Below, piece after piece: positions 13,810 through 22,793 of a stretch of 54,048 nucleotides of DNA (position 1 is the first letter of the stretch; every line of letters starts with the position of its first letter). Location: the IMG/VR virus record IMGVR_UViG_3300018719_000034, positions 1 through 54,048 of that record. One strand, written 5' to 3'. Position numbers and translations under genes: made by a program. A model generated the notes under the pieces. It was not told the origin of the DNA. It made no database searches and worked only from the letters and a program-made list of their open reading frames with translations. The DNA comes from a virus.

Positions 13810-15675
13810 CTAAGACGCCGGCTTCAGCTCGCTTAGGAAGAACGAGAAATCCAAATCCTCACGGGTCGCCGTGCTGCCAACGGTGCCCATTGTCACCTGT
13901 AGGCTGTTAGACGAGGCGACGTAGCGGTATGCTGCACGATCGCTGCCGGCCGCCACCATGGCCACAAAGGCATAATCCGTATGGCCGAGATTGTGCGTGA
14001 TCTGGAAGACGCCGGTCGCCACCTGTGATACAGACCAGCCATTCGGGAGAGTGCCCGTGACGCTGGCACCGAGGCTCCCGCGGACAAATCCCTGGTATGG
14101 CAAACCCTGCCCGATAATCGGAGCTTCGACGGCGTCTTTCCAGCGGTTGCCGACATCGCGCAATTTGGTCTGAGCGGACAGGTTGAGATACTTCCTGCCA
14201 GCATCGGCCACGTAGGTTCCGAGCCGCGAGAACGTGTTCCCCATCAAGTTGAGGTCGATCGCCCCAGCCGTTCTGATGTTGTTGGTGACAAAACTCGTTG
14301 TGCTGATGCGGTTGAAGTTATTGCCGATGAAGGTTGCCGCAACGCGCCCGGCGCCGGCGTTGCTCAGGGACACGTCGAACCCGCCGCGATTGGTCTCGAT
14401 ATAGCACTGCATGAAGGTCGGCCCGGCTTCGCCCGTGGAACCATCCATGCGCAGGAGAACGCCGCCGGTCGAGTTATTGCCCTGCGTGCCGTTGCCCTCG
14501 ATCTGGCACTTGATGAACGATACGCCCGAGGTGTTATCGTACCCGTCGAAGGCCATCGTGAGGTTCTGCCGCCATTCGCAGCCCAAATAGAGATTGGCGT
14601 TCGGCGCACTGTCGCCCTTCTGGGTTTGCGTGCCCTTGTTGTTCGAGGTGAAAGTGAGGCCGGTGAAATTGCTCGACAAACAGCCTTGGTTGAGCAGGCC
14701 GACATGGAGGTTGGTGAAGGTGCACTCGGCCACGGTGAGGAATGCGACATCCTGCAGGAATAGGCCAGTCGCCGTTCGGGGCGTCGGAGTGCCGCCCGCA
14801 AAACCGAGATCCGAAATCGTGATGTGCGCATGCGAGGCCGATGTGAGAGGATTGTCGCCCTGGATATGGAACGTGTTCATCGCGTCCGTGGACGCCTTGA
14901 TGATCGTGTTCCCCTTACCATCACCCTTGATGTTTACGCGGCGGGTATTGGTGTTCGGCTCACCAGTCACGCCGCGCAGGTCGAGGAAAATCTTCTGGTA
15001 GACGCGGTATGTTCCAGCCGTGAAGTGTAGGGTGCCGCCGCGGGCGAAGATAAAATCAAGCGCCGCCTGGGTCGCCGCGCTGTCGTTGGCGCTATTGTCA
15101 CCCTTGGCACCGAACATCTTGACGTTCGGTGATGCTTCCGAGAGTTCCCACCACGCACCATCGGCGCTCTGGAAGTGCCACGCCTCCGCGGGGGACGGCG
15201 CGGGGGTCCTTTTGTAGAGTGCCCTGCCCCCATCGCCTGCGGCCTCGTACCCAGCTGTCATGATGTAGGTACGCGCGGCCGGGATGTTGGACGCCATGGC
15301 CAGAGCCCGAGAGGGATAGGTGGGCACGTCGCCCGCGCCGACAACCGCGGCCTGATCTGCCGCTTGGATTGCCAATTCGGCCGCGGCCTCCGCCTCCTCT
15401 GTAGATGCGGCGACCTCGGCCAGCGCTTCATTTTTGGCCGCTTCAATGGCTGGGATAGCCCCCTCCACTGTGGCGATGCCTTCCTCAAGCTCTGTGGCAA
15501 GACCCCCGAAGACACCGCGAAGTTCTGCCTTTTTCGGGTGGTAGACGCCCGACTGCGGATCACCGACCGGGAGCGGCGCATTGGTCGGCGGGTTCGGCAG
15601 ACCATCGCCCGTGAAGCGGTTGAACTCACGGAAGATCCGGTTGATGTCGTCTGAAGCAGCCATAGAAAAACCCAT
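13810..15675 (-). CDS. Tail fibre / tailspike with pectate-lyase-like beta-helix
   Basis: The 621-residue product has an N-terminal virion-attachment region ending in an Ala/Glu-rich helix (about residues 60-110). A right-handed beta-helix starts at SPNVKMFGAKGDNSANDSAATQAALDF (about 180-206), the hallmark of the pectate lyase superfamily domain in tailspikes. The helix continues to about residue 520. The last 100 residues form a separate, probably receptor-binding or chaperone-like tip. It is the last tail gene and probably decides host range. ATG 15663 is an alternative start; neither start has a strong ribosome binding site. Confidence 0.85.
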   Translation of the reverse strand: MGFSMAASDDINRIFREFNRFTGDGLPNPPTNAPLPVGDPQSGVYHPKKAELRGVFGGLATELEEGIATVEGAIPAIEAAKNEALAEVAASTEEAEAAAELAIQAADQAAVVGAGDVPTYPSRALAMASNIPAARTYIMTAGYEAAGDGGRALYKRTPAPSPAEAWHFQSADGAWWELSEASPNVKMFGAKGDNSANDSAATQAALDFIFARGGTLHFTAGTYRVYQKIFLDLRGVTGEPNTNTRRVNIKGDGKGNTIIKASTDAMNTFHIQGDNPLTSASHAHITISDLGFAGGTPTPRTATGLFLQDVAFLTVAECTFTNLHVGLLNQGCLSSNFTGLTFTSNNKGTQTQKGDSAPNANLYLGCEWRQNLTMAFDGYDNTSGVSFIKCQIEGNGTQGNNSTGGVLLRMDGSTGEAGPTFMQCYIETNRGGFDVSLSNAGAGRVAATFIGNNFNRISTTSFVTNNIRTAGAIDLNLMGNTFSRLGTYVADAGRKYLNLSAQTKLRDVGNRWKDAVEAPIIGQGLPYQGFVRGSLGASVTGTLPNGWSVSQVATGVFQITHNLGHTDYAFVAMVAAGSDRAAYRYVASSNSLQVTMGTVGSTATREDLDFSFFLSELKPAS

Positions 15676-15726
15676 GCGAAAGCGCCCGCGGAAGCGGGGC
15701 GGGTGGACAAGAGGGGGTGGAGTTTT

Positions 15727-17760
15727 TTAGAGAGTGACCGTCACTGGCCCTGTGGGGGCAGACGGGGTTGCGGCGACATTGACCGCGCGGACCCAGTAGC
15801 GCCTGGTTCCGGTGCCTGGGGCGGAGTCGGTAAAGAACGCCTCGGCGCCTGCCGCGCCATAGACTTCGGCAATCTTGGTCGCCGCACTGAAGGTCGTGGT
15901 CGTGCCGCGATAAACTTCCGTGTAGTAGAAGCCGGTTGTATCTGGATTATCCCAGGAGAGGTTGACCGCACCGCCTGCGACAACGGCCGACAGGTCGGTC
16001 GGGGCTGCTGGTGTGGGCGGGTTGATCGTGACCTTGATCTCACGCGTCGGGGACCACGGGCCGGCCGTGCCCTGCGATGTTCGCCACCGCGCCCGAACCT
16101 GATAGGTCTTGCCGTCATCGACCAGGCCGGAGAACGCTTCCAGAGACCCGGAGGCGACATCCATCTTCTCCCACTGGTCTCCGGCGAGCCTGTATTCGGC
16201 GTCGAGTTGGAGATCCTCACGGCTGGGAGCGGCGACACGGGCCCGGATGGCGGAACCCGTTATGGTGCTCGTGATCGTGCGGTTGACGAGGCGCAGAGCC
16301 GGCGTCACGGGCGTCTCAAGCGTCAGGTCAGGGCGAGTATCCTGTGCCGGAGGCGGAGCGTCGAGCTCTTCCGTTGCCGGGTTCCACGCATAAGCAGACG
16401 AGTTCAGAGCCGAGATGGAGATTTCGCACCCCGTCAGGTCCGGCCGGATCGAGAAGCCTAGAACAAGGAATGTATCGTCGATCTCCAGTTCCGGCAGCAC
16501 AACGCGGATGGTGCGTTCGCCCAAGGCATTCAGGCCGGCCAGATTGGTCGTGATCGTGCCACGCCAGCGCGGGTTGCTCTTGGCGATATGGATCTTGGCG
16601 AGACGCCGCGCCTGCGAGGCCGAAGGCACGAGATCGAGAGCGAGGTCACTTGTCAGCGGCCCTTGTTCAGCCTGCGCCGCGAGGTCGACCCATGCCGCCG
16701 CTTCCGTCGTCTGATAGTCGTGCTGCGGTGACGTGTAGAGTACCTTCAGCTCATTGAAGGCAGCAAACCTGTTGTTACCCTGCTCAAGCTGATGGGCGAG
16801 GATGTCCTTCTCTTCGATGGTGACGGTTGGAGGCGTCCAGACGCCGCCGCGAATGGCGATCTTGCCCTCTGCCGTCTGATAGAGCTCCGCATCGCAGGCG
16901 GCTCGCATGCGGTCGAGCACGTCCTGCGGGTCCTCCGTCAGAGAATAGATCCCCCAGATGCGATAGCGCTCCTCGGTGCCCCCGCCCTTGAGCGGAATGT
17001 GCTCATCGCACACATTCGCAAAGGCGCGGAAGCTTTCCAGGTCGATATCCGACAGGCTGCGCTTGTAGCCGTCAGGGCTGGTCAGATAGTCCAGGATGCA
17101 AAGCGCCGCGTTGTCGCTCCAGGCTGTAACACCCGTGCGCGGATCATAGACCTTGGAGAGCCGCGCCACGACGCGCACGGGCGTGTTGTAGCCTTCGGGG
17201 AAGACGGCCTGATACTCCTCTGCCGGAGGCGACCGGAAGTTCGAAACGTAGTAGGCAATACCCCGCAACCGATGCGCGGTCGTCCAGATCCCCGGGAAGC
17301 CATCCATGAGAACCGGATCCGCTGCCTGATTGGACGTTCCGAGATGCCCGAACAGGCGCACATATTTGCCGTCAAACGGCTTGTTGGTCACAAAGCCCGT
17401 CGATGCCACATCAACGCGGCGGTCTCCGACCCACCATTGCTCGATAGCGTCCACTTCGCCGGAATGGAACATCACGGCTTGATACAGGTTCATGCCGCGG
17501 CTTTCCCAGAAGGCTCGCGTGCCCGCCAGTTTGGCGCGGCCATAGCCCCTGATGCGGTCGCCTACAGCTTGATTGAGCGTCGCCTGTGCCTGTGGCGTCT
17601 TGCCGACCGGTAGCTTAGTCCGTGTCAGCCCCGACAAGGCAACGCTTGCGCCGATGGCGAGCGCGCCGCCAATCAGAGAGGCGGTCGACATGCCAAGGAT
17701 TGTTGCCGGCAGCAGGAGAGCGCTTGCGATGAAGCCGCCAATTACAGTGAAGATAGCCAT
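15727..17760 (-). CDS. Tail tip attachment protein J-like (host specificity)
   Basis: ATG 17760 overlaps the preceding stop (TGATG), giving 677 residues; the longer frame is the GNAT shadow. Unusually, residues 1-60 are hydrophobic (MAIFTVIGGFIASALLLPATILGMSTASLIGGALAIGASVALSG), resembling fusion of a lambda gpI/K-type membrane-interacting piece. Residues about 60-480 match the phage-tail J core (RGYGRAKLAGTRAFWESR, VGDRRV, IWGIYSLTEDPQDVLDRM). The C-terminus, about 580-677, is a fibronectin type III domain (PAAPTDLSAVVAGGAVNLSW). It forms the central tip that contacts the receptor and is followed by the tail fibre gene. Confidence 0.85.
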   Translation of the reverse strand: MAIFTVIGGFIASALLLPATILGMSTASLIGGALAIGASVALSGLTRTKLPVGKTPQAQATLNQAVGDRIRGYGRAKLAGTRAFWESRGMNLYQAVMFHSGEVDAIEQWWVGDRRVDVASTGFVTNKPFDGKYVRLFGHLGTSNQAADPVLMDGFPGIWTTAHRLRGIAYYVSNFRSPPAEEYQAVFPEGYNTPVRVVARLSKVYDPRTGVTAWSDNAALCILDYLTSPDGYKRSLSDIDLESFRAFANVCDEHIPLKGGGTEERYRIWGIYSLTEDPQDVLDRMRAACDAELYQTAEGKIAIRGGVWTPPTVTIEEKDILAHQLEQGNNRFAAFNELKVLYTSPQHDYQTTEAAAWVDLAAQAEQGPLTSDLALDLVPSASQARRLAKIHIAKSNPRWRGTITTNLAGLNALGERTIRVVLPELEIDDTFLVLGFSIRPDLTGCEISISALNSSAYAWNPATEELDAPPPAQDTRPDLTLETPVTPALRLVNRTITSTITGSAIRARVAAPSREDLQLDAEYRLAGDQWEKMDVASGSLEAFSGLVDDGKTYQVRARWRTSQGTAGPWSPTREIKVTINPPTPAAPTDLSAVVAGGAVNLSWDNPDTTGFYYTEVYRGTTTTFSAATKIAEVYGAAGAEAFFTDSAPGTGTRRYWVRAVNVAATPSAPTGPVTVTL

Positions 17761-18191
17761 CAGAGCACCTTCGCCCAGGCAATTTCGGAGCGGGCAAAGC
17801 CCTTGCGTTCGAGAATGAGAGCCGGGCCTTCGGCGCCGGGAGGGGTCGACATGCGGATGGCGAAGCAGCCCTTGTCGCGCGCCCATTGCTCATAGCGGGC
17901 GAGCAGCTGGCCGCCGACGCCGCGGGCATGCGGTTCGACGTACCAGCCGTGTTCGATTGCTACCGGCGCGGGCGAGATTGATGACGTGCCGATGGAGGCA
18001 ATCAGCATACCGACGGTCTCGCCATCCTTTTCCGCCACAAGTGCTAGACCGTCGGCGTGCGCCAGGAGGGCCTGCACGAAGCCCTCGGTGAAGGCGCGGT
18101 ACATGGGGATGACAATCCCGGCTACCTCATGCAGGCGCGCGGTCATGTCGAGGATGGCCGGGATGTCGGCGGGAGTAGCAAGGCGGATCAT
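17760..18191 (-). CDS. GNAT N-acetyltransferase in the tail operon
   Basis: ATG 18191 overlaps the upstream stop as ATGA. The 143-residue product is a compact GNAT fold: MIRLATPADIPAILDMTARLHE at the start, a beta-strand EKDGETVGMLIASIG, and the acetyl-CoA loop in WYVEPHARGVGGQLLARYEQWARDKGC (R-x-x-G-x-G/A motif seen as RGVGGQ). GNAT genes at this place, between distal tail genes, recur in phages of Alphaproteobacteria. The acceptor substrate is unknown; a tail protein or host factor is possible. Its stop overlaps the J-like start. Confidence 0.8.
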   Translation of the reverse strand: MIRLATPADIPAILDMTARLHEVAGIVIPMYRAFTEGFVQALLAHADGLALVAEKDGETVGMLIASIGTSSISPAPVAIEHGWYVEPHARGVGGQLLARYEQWARDKGCFAIRMSTPPGAEGPALILERKGFARSEIAWAKVL

Positions 18192-18829
18192 GCAATGCCT
18201 CCACCCGATGCGAGCGCCAGTCCCGCGGCAAAGAGCCAAGCGAAAACGGGCCAGCGGATCGTCTTGGTGACGAGGTTCGTGACCTGCTCGAGCCCCCTAT
18301 CTCCCGGGAACCGAGCGTTCTGGTCGCGATCGGTATAGAGCCCATAGGCGGGGCGACGGCGGTTGACCCACAGGCTTTCGGCCGTCACCGAGACGCTGCG
18401 GGCTGTCGGGCCTTCAGCGGCATAGGACATCTGATCCATCAGCCCCGACCAGACGGCGAAAGGCTGATCGAGGTTCGTCCAGGGCTGCACACCGGCATTG
18501 TCCGGCGTGGCGTCGAAAAATTGAATGTAGACCGTTACACGACGGTCTTTCACACGGTCTGACGCCTGCCGAGCGAGGGTTACGATGGTGGAGTCGACAC
18601 CCGACAATGTGAACGTGGCCTTCGGGGCGACCGTGCCGATCGGCTGGTCGAGGCCGCTTACCGAGATGAGCTCTCCGGTCCCCTGCCAGGTCTGGCCGCC
18701 TGCCTGAAGCGGCCCGAAACCTGGCCACCAGCGGCGGGGCGCGTTCTTGAAGTCCATGAACACGAGGAGCGATGCGGCAATCGTGCGGCCAGAGAGTTTG
18801 GCCGCGATAGTCTGCGGGAAGAAGCCCAT
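18188..18829 (-). CDS. Distal tail / tail assembly protein
   Basis: The 213-residue product reads as a beta-rich tail protein with GTGELISVSGLDQPIGTVAPKATFTLSGVDSTIV in the first half, and SVTAESLWVNRRRPAYGLYTDRDQNARFPGDRGLEQVTNL near the end. The latter is typical of lambda L/K-region equivalents in rhizobial siphophages. The C-terminal 20 residues are hydrophobic (WPVFAWLFAAGLALASGG). Position between the other distal tail protein and J supports a baseplate role. The exact homologue is uncertain. Confidence 0.7.
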   Translation of the reverse strand: MGFFPQTIAAKLSGRTIAASLLVFMDFKNAPRRWWPGFGPLQAGGQTWQGTGELISVSGLDQPIGTVAPKATFTLSGVDSTIVTLARQASDRVKDRRVTVYIQFFDATPDNAGVQPWTNLDQPFAVWSGLMDQMSYAAEGPTARSVSVTAESLWVNRRRPAYGLYTDRDQNARFPGDRGLEQVTNLVTKTIRWPVFAWLFAAGLALASGGGIA

Positions 18830-18884
18830 TTTTGTCTCTGGTTAACCGCTTGGGGGCTAGCTTGATTGCACGGGAGAAGCGGCC

Positions 18885-19133
18885 ATGAAGCAGTCTGAGT
18901 TATTCAGCATATCGACCTTTGCCACCACGCAGTTCAGCTTCAGGCTCTGCGAGATGCTGGTAGCAAAGGGGATACTAACTCAGGCCGAGGCCTCAAGGAT
19001 CATGGTCCAGACTGCCGATGATTTACGCTCGGCGACCGAAGACGATCATATGAAAGCCGCTGGAGAAACTGTTGCGCGCACCTTTGAAAAGATGGCCGCG
19101 TGGCTTCAAGGAGATCCTGGCGAAGGTCTCTGA
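18885..19133 (+). CDS. Opposite-strand cargo gene inside the tail operon
   Basis: The 82-residue product (MKQSELFSISTFATTQFSFRLCEMLVAKGILTQAEASRIM, then ENMxAAGExxARxFEKMAAWLQ-type helices) is a small soluble helical protein with a good ribosome binding site (GGAGAAGCGGCC). It is the only plus-strand gene between 9682 and 36407 and separates two tail genes that would otherwise be close together. This is the layout of a moron expressed from the prophage. I recognise no function. Confidence 0.65.
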   Translation: MKQSELFSISTFATTQFSFRLCEMLVAKGILTQAEASRIMVQTADDLRSATEDDHMKAAGETVARTFEKMAAWLQGDPGEGL

Positions 19134-19187
19134 AGGCGGCTTTGATGTCCTGGCTGCTCGGGCTGTACACGGGGCGCTCCTGCTGCA

Positions 19188-19874
19188 TCATACTGCCTCA
19201 ATGAAATCGAGACTGGCGTTCCCCCAGCGACCGAATTCAAGCGAGAGTTCGCCGGAAGTGTCATCGGCCAAGCGCATCAGGCAGACAGGACGGTCCAGGA
19301 TCACGCGGGTTGAAGACGAAGCCGCAGCCCGCAGCCTAGGCCAGAAGCGAACCTGCGTTGGGCTTGTTGGCGTCTCCTGCCAAACGGCATGAGCCAGATA
19401 CAGACGATTGCCTATGCCAAAGTATTGACCGGGCTGGGGTCCCCTGCCATTGACGAGCGTGAGGCTGATCTGGGTCGCGCCGAGCGCGGCAGCCGAAGCA
19501 AGCCGCGCATGCGTGAATTCGTCCTGCCCCCAGCCCGATAGGTCCCAATTGTAGAGATCCTCCGCATAAGAAGCCGAGCCAATCTGTTCCAGTCGCCTTC
19601 CGTTGATGTCGCGCGGACCTTGCAGCTCCCACTTCGGCACGAGGATGGTTCCGGTTCGCCCCTCCAACTGTGCAAGCATGGCCCTCCACGCTAGGATGGC
19701 ATTTTCGTTGGTGATAGGCACATCGACGCGAGCCTTCCAACGCCCCGCGTTCGATACTGTTACCTGTTCGAACCCGGTGATCGAGAGCCCGCCAGAGCGT
19801 GAAGGCGTGTCAGGATGGAACATGGCCTGACGAGGGAATATCGCCGCAGGCCATTGCATCGCATTCGCAGCCAT
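19188..19874 (-). CDS. Minor tail protein (distal tail)
   Basis: ATG 19874 overlaps the tape-measure stop as TGATG, so translation is coupled. The 228-residue product is beta-rich, with PSRSGGLSITGFEQVTVSNAGRWKARVDVPI near the start and LRAAASSSTRVILDRPVCLMRLADDTSGELSLEFGRWGNASLDFIEA at the end. This pattern, ending in a 'DRPxCxMRL' run, is found in the minor tail proteins that follow the tape measure in lambda-like phages. It probably connects tube and tip. Confidence 0.75.
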   Translation of the reverse strand: MAANAMQWPAAIFPRQAMFHPDTPSRSGGLSITGFEQVTVSNAGRWKARVDVPITNENAILAWRAMLAQLEGRTGTILVPKWELQGPRDINGRRLEQIGSASYAEDLYNWDLSGWGQDEFTHARLASAAALGATQISLTLVNGRGPQPGQYFGIGNRLYLAHAVWQETPTSPTQVRFWPRLRAAASSSTRVILDRPVCLMRLADDTSGELSLEFGRWGNASLDFIEAV

Positions 19875-21685
19875 CAACTGAACCTTTGATTGATATCAGA
19901 CAGACGGGACGGCAGGGCACGGTCATAGGCAGACAAACCTTGCCGAACCCCAGCCTGAACCATTTGCATGATCTCAGCATTGCCGCGAGCACCCTCGACG
20001 TTCACGCTGATGCTGACTGCCGTGTCACCGCCGCTCTTGCCTATTTCATGGTTCGGGATGACCTGGGAGCCACGCGGGAGGTTGACAATCTCCGGGCCGC
20101 GTTCGCCGACCCAGGTGGGACCACCTCGCCAGTTGTTCGTACCTTGGGCATTCTTGCCGATATTGAGATTTAAGAAGCCGAGGGGGCCTTCCTTACCGAA
20201 GGCGTAGTTGAGGAACCCTGAGATGATCTTGTTCGCCATCATCTTGGCGATGTCGGCGACGAGTTTCCTGAGAGCGTCTGCCGCGCGGAAGGTCCCGTTC
20301 ACGATATCGTCGAAGACCGTCATGAACGAGCTCTGCATCGTCATGGCAATCTCGTTCGACTTCTTGCCCGCGTTCTGCATCTTGTCCTGCGCCTGCTCGA
20401 CGGCGCGCTGATAGGTGTCCCAATCAATGGCGCCAGCATTGAGCAGCGTGTTGAGACGCTCGATCTCGATCGCCAGGGCTTCGGCGGGCGTGCGAGTGGC
20501 CTCAAAGACGCGCTTGCCTTCTTCAGCCAGACGGTTCGCAGATGCGCTTGCAGCCTGGGCGGCTTTATCGATGCCGCCCTTAGCTTTGTCCGCGCCCGCG
20601 TTGATCATGATTGCCGCCGCGTCAATGGGGGCCGCAATCTTGCGGGCCGTCTCAGGGGCCGCCGCCTGGATCTCATCCGCCTTGCTCCAGAGCCGCGAGA
20701 GCATGTCCTCCACGCCCTTCGTGACCTGCTGCGAGCCAGAGCCCTCGGCCCATGTCTTCCCGACTGCCTCGAAGTCGAGAGACCCAATGCTGCCAAGGAG
20801 CTTTGCGGCGAAGGCAACATCCTTCGCGACGGCGATCATGGCGCCGGACGCGACCGCAGCGACACTCACAAGGCCTTTGAGAACGACAACAACCGCCTCA
20901 AGCGCGATCTCGAAATTCTTGGACTCGGACGCGGCCTGAACGAACCAATTGGAGAGCGCCTCCAGAGAGGGGGCAAGGCGGGCCGTCAGTTCGGTCCACA
21001 TGCCCTCCATCATTTTCGTCAGGCGCGATAGGTTGTCATTGAACGCCTCAGCCGCTTTGCCGGTCCGCGCGTCGATGACAATGCCGAGGGCATCCGCCTC
21101 GTCCTTCATCTGCTGGAGACCGTCGCGTCCAGCGTTGAGCATCGGGATCATATCGGCGCCCGCGCGCCCGAACAGCTGGACCGCAAGCGCCGTCTTTGCC
21201 GCCCCATCCTCCATGCGCGAGAAGCGGTCGGCAAGGTCGGACATGACCTCAGACGAGGTGCGGGCCGAGCCATCCGCGTTCGTGAGCGCAATTTGCAGCC
21301 CCTGGAAGATCAGCGCCGCCTCACCCGTAGGCTTGGCGAGCGCTTCCGTCATGGACTGCCCGAGCCGCCGTAGACTGGTCGAAAGCCCCTCAAAGGAGAC
21401 GCCCGACATATCGGCAGCATGCTTGAGCCGTGACAACTCCTCGATAGGAACGCCCAGGCTCTGAGCGGCCTTGCTCATGGTGTCGGCTTCGTCGAGCACG
21501 CCCTTGATAGCGAGCGCCATTGCAGAGCCGGCCGTGGCGACCGCAGCCGCAGCCGCGGCAAGCCCGACCTTGACGGCCGTGGAGAACTTGGAAAGTCCGC
21601 CCTCGGCCTTCTTCAGGCCATCCTGGAATTGTGCGCTATCGAGCCCCAGGTTGACCCGGAGCGCGCCGACGACAGCATTTGCCAT
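19874..21685 (-). CDS. Tail tape measure protein
   Basis: The 603-residue product begins MANAVVGALRVNLGLDSAQFQDGLKKAEGGLSKF, the usual opening of lambda-family tape measures. It continues with long alpha-helical stretches, an Ala-rich hydrophobic region (about residues 38-62) and a second hydrophobic segment near 260-290. The C-terminal part (GGPTWVGERGPEIVNLPRGSQVIPNHE) is the common end motif. At about 1.5 angstrom per residue this predicts a tail near 90 nm. The product sets tail length and helps DNA ejection. It follows the tail chaperone genes. Confidence 0.9.
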   Translation of the reverse strand: MANAVVGALRVNLGLDSAQFQDGLKKAEGGLSKFSTAVKVGLAAAAAAVATAGSAMALAIKGVLDEADTMSKAAQSLGVPIEELSRLKHAADMSGVSFEGLSTSLRRLGQSMTEALAKPTGEAALIFQGLQIALTNADGSARTSSEVMSDLADRFSRMEDGAAKTALAVQLFGRAGADMIPMLNAGRDGLQQMKDEADALGIVIDARTGKAAEAFNDNLSRLTKMMEGMWTELTARLAPSLEALSNWFVQAASESKNFEIALEAVVVVLKGLVSVAAVASGAMIAVAKDVAFAAKLLGSIGSLDFEAVGKTWAEGSGSQQVTKGVEDMLSRLWSKADEIQAAAPETARKIAAPIDAAAIMINAGADKAKGGIDKAAQAASASANRLAEEGKRVFEATRTPAEALAIEIERLNTLLNAGAIDWDTYQRAVEQAQDKMQNAGKKSNEIAMTMQSSFMTVFDDIVNGTFRAADALRKLVADIAKMMANKIISGFLNYAFGKEGPLGFLNLNIGKNAQGTNNWRGGPTWVGERGPEIVNLPRGSQVIPNHEIGKSGGDTAVSISVNVEGARGNAEIMQMVQAGVRQGLSAYDRALPSRLSDINQRFS

Positions 21686-21697
21686 GAAACAAACCTC

Positions 21698-21919
21698 TTA
21701 GGGCTGTGCGCGGGCGTTCACCCGCTTGTCGAAGGCGATGACGGCCGCCAACTGCTCTTCCCAGGTCTTGCGCCGTTGGGGTTTAGCGCCGATCAGCAGA
21801 TCCTTGAGCGGCGGGAACTTCTTTGTGCGCGGGAGGGCCGCCGTATGCCAGGCGAGCCATGCCCGCTCATCGTGCTCGCGCTTGAGACGCTCGGTCGCGC
21901 CATCAAGCCGCGCCTGCAT
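21698..21919 (-). CDS. Tail assembly chaperone, downstream frame (gpT-like part)
   Basis: The Met at 21919 is only an internal one: the open frame extends upstream through WSWLELLSTYTAAGLDPDSFWRITPKEM, the conserved start of this TAC family, and overlaps the end of 21988-22350 in the -1 frame. No start codon with a ribosome binding site is available upstream, so expression probably comes from a -1 frameshift near 22036. The core (LDGATERLKREHDERAWLAWHTAALPR, then KKFPPLKDLL) is typical of GTA-type TAC proteins, which load the tape measure before tube assembly. Confidence 0.75.
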   Translation of the reverse strand: MQARLDGATERLKREHDERAWLAWHTAALPRTKKFPPLKDLLIGAKPQRRKTWEEQLAAVIAFDKRVNARAQP

Positions 21920-21987
21920 CTCCTTGGGTGTGATCCGCCAGAAGCTATCCGGATCCAGCCCCGCCGCCGTATAGGTGGAGAGAAGCT

Positions 21988-22350
21988 CTAGCCAGCTCCA
22001 CCCGCTTTCCGAGGGCGCGAGCCGTTTGCTTTCCCCTCCTTGGGATCGGGGAATGCCTTGGCGAAGGCCTCTCCAATGGCTTCCATCGTCGCCGGAACGC
22101 CCGCCGCCGAGATAATGTTGCCCGCCTCCTCCACCGAGGTGCCGGGATGATGGTCTAGCAGAGCTGCCCAGACGAGCGTCCGGATGGTCTTGAGACGCAC
22201 CTTGGAGCTATCGCCCATCTGCGCTGCAATGGCATTCACGCTCTCCCCGAGCGCATCCTCCAGTTCGCACAAAGCATTGATGGAGAACGACAAGGTGTAG
22301 ACCTTGCCGTCCACGTCGAGGGCTACTTGCCCCTTGTGAGGATTAGCCAT
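21988..22350 (-). CDS. Tail assembly chaperone, upstream frame (gpG / GTA gp10-like)
   Basis: The 120-residue product (MANPHKGQVALDVDGKVYTLSFSINALCELEDALGES, then RTLVWAALLDHHPGTSVEEAGNII) matches the GTA-gp10/TAC family that precedes tape measures. Its start overlaps the tail tube stop as TAATG. The last 15 residues (KANGSRPRKAGGAG) are low in complexity and follow GGGGAAAG, where ribosomes could shift to the -1 frame and continue into the next chaperone, as in lambda G-GT. Confidence 0.85.
   Translation of the reverse strand: MANPHKGQVALDVDGKVYTLSFSINALCELEDALGESVNAIAAQMGDSSKVRLKTIRTLVWAALLDHHPGTSVEEAGNIISAAGVPATMEAIGEAFAKAFPDPKEGKANGSRPRKAGGAG
22029..22036 (-). other. Candidate -1 frameshift site GGGGAAAG
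   Basis: In the zero frame this reads GAG GGG AAA GCA. A -1 slip keeps GGG in the P site and moves Lys-AAA to GAA, continuing into the open downstream chaperone frame. AAGGAGG overlaps it. It is not the canonical X-XXY-YYZ phase, so the exact slip point is uncertain. Confidence 0.4.
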
Positions 22351-22781
22351 TAGGGAGTCGCCGTGCCAGTGACATAGGAGCCCGTCACCTTGAAGGTCAC
22401 GGTCGCGGTCATCTTGTCTTCGGTCGGAACGGCCGGTTCATAGCCGGTCAGGATGCCCGAGAAGGTCCACGTCACTTCGTTCGGGAACGTGATCCGGCAG
22501 CGCACGCGCTCGCGGGCGGTGCGGACGGTCTGAATGGTCGTGTCGGCGTCCGAGCCCGGGATGAAGTTCATCTCGAACGAGGCTTCGCCCGGGTCGTTCA
22601 GCCCGAGGATGAACTCTCGGGTTGCGTTCGGGGAGGCCATATGCGTGGCATCGATCACGTCGATGTTGTCGCTCGGCGGCGTGATGTCCGTGACTTCGGC
22701 AATGTCGTTCCACGTTGCGCCATCGTCGGTCGAGATGGCAAACCGGGAGCCGTAGCCGATCATGGCTTCAGTTTCGGCCAT
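22350..22781 (-). CDS. Major tail tube protein
   Basis: The 143-residue product has the beta-sandwich sequence of a phage tail tube protein: MIGYGSRFAISTDDGATWNDIAEVTDITPPSDNIDVIDATHM, then TREFILGLNDPGEASFEMNFIPG and a final FSGILTGYEPAVPTEDKMTATVTFKVTG. Its position between the tail terminator and the tail chaperones is the standard one. It polymerises into the tail tube around the tape measure. The stop overlaps the chaperone start. Confidence 0.9.
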   Translation of the reverse strand: MAETEAMIGYGSRFAISTDDGATWNDIAEVTDITPPSDNIDVIDATHMASPNATREFILGLNDPGEASFEMNFIPGSDADTTIQTVRTARERVRCRITFPNEVTWTFSGILTGYEPAVPTEDKMTATVTFKVTGSYVTGTATP

Positions 22782-22793
22782 TGGTCAGTCCTT

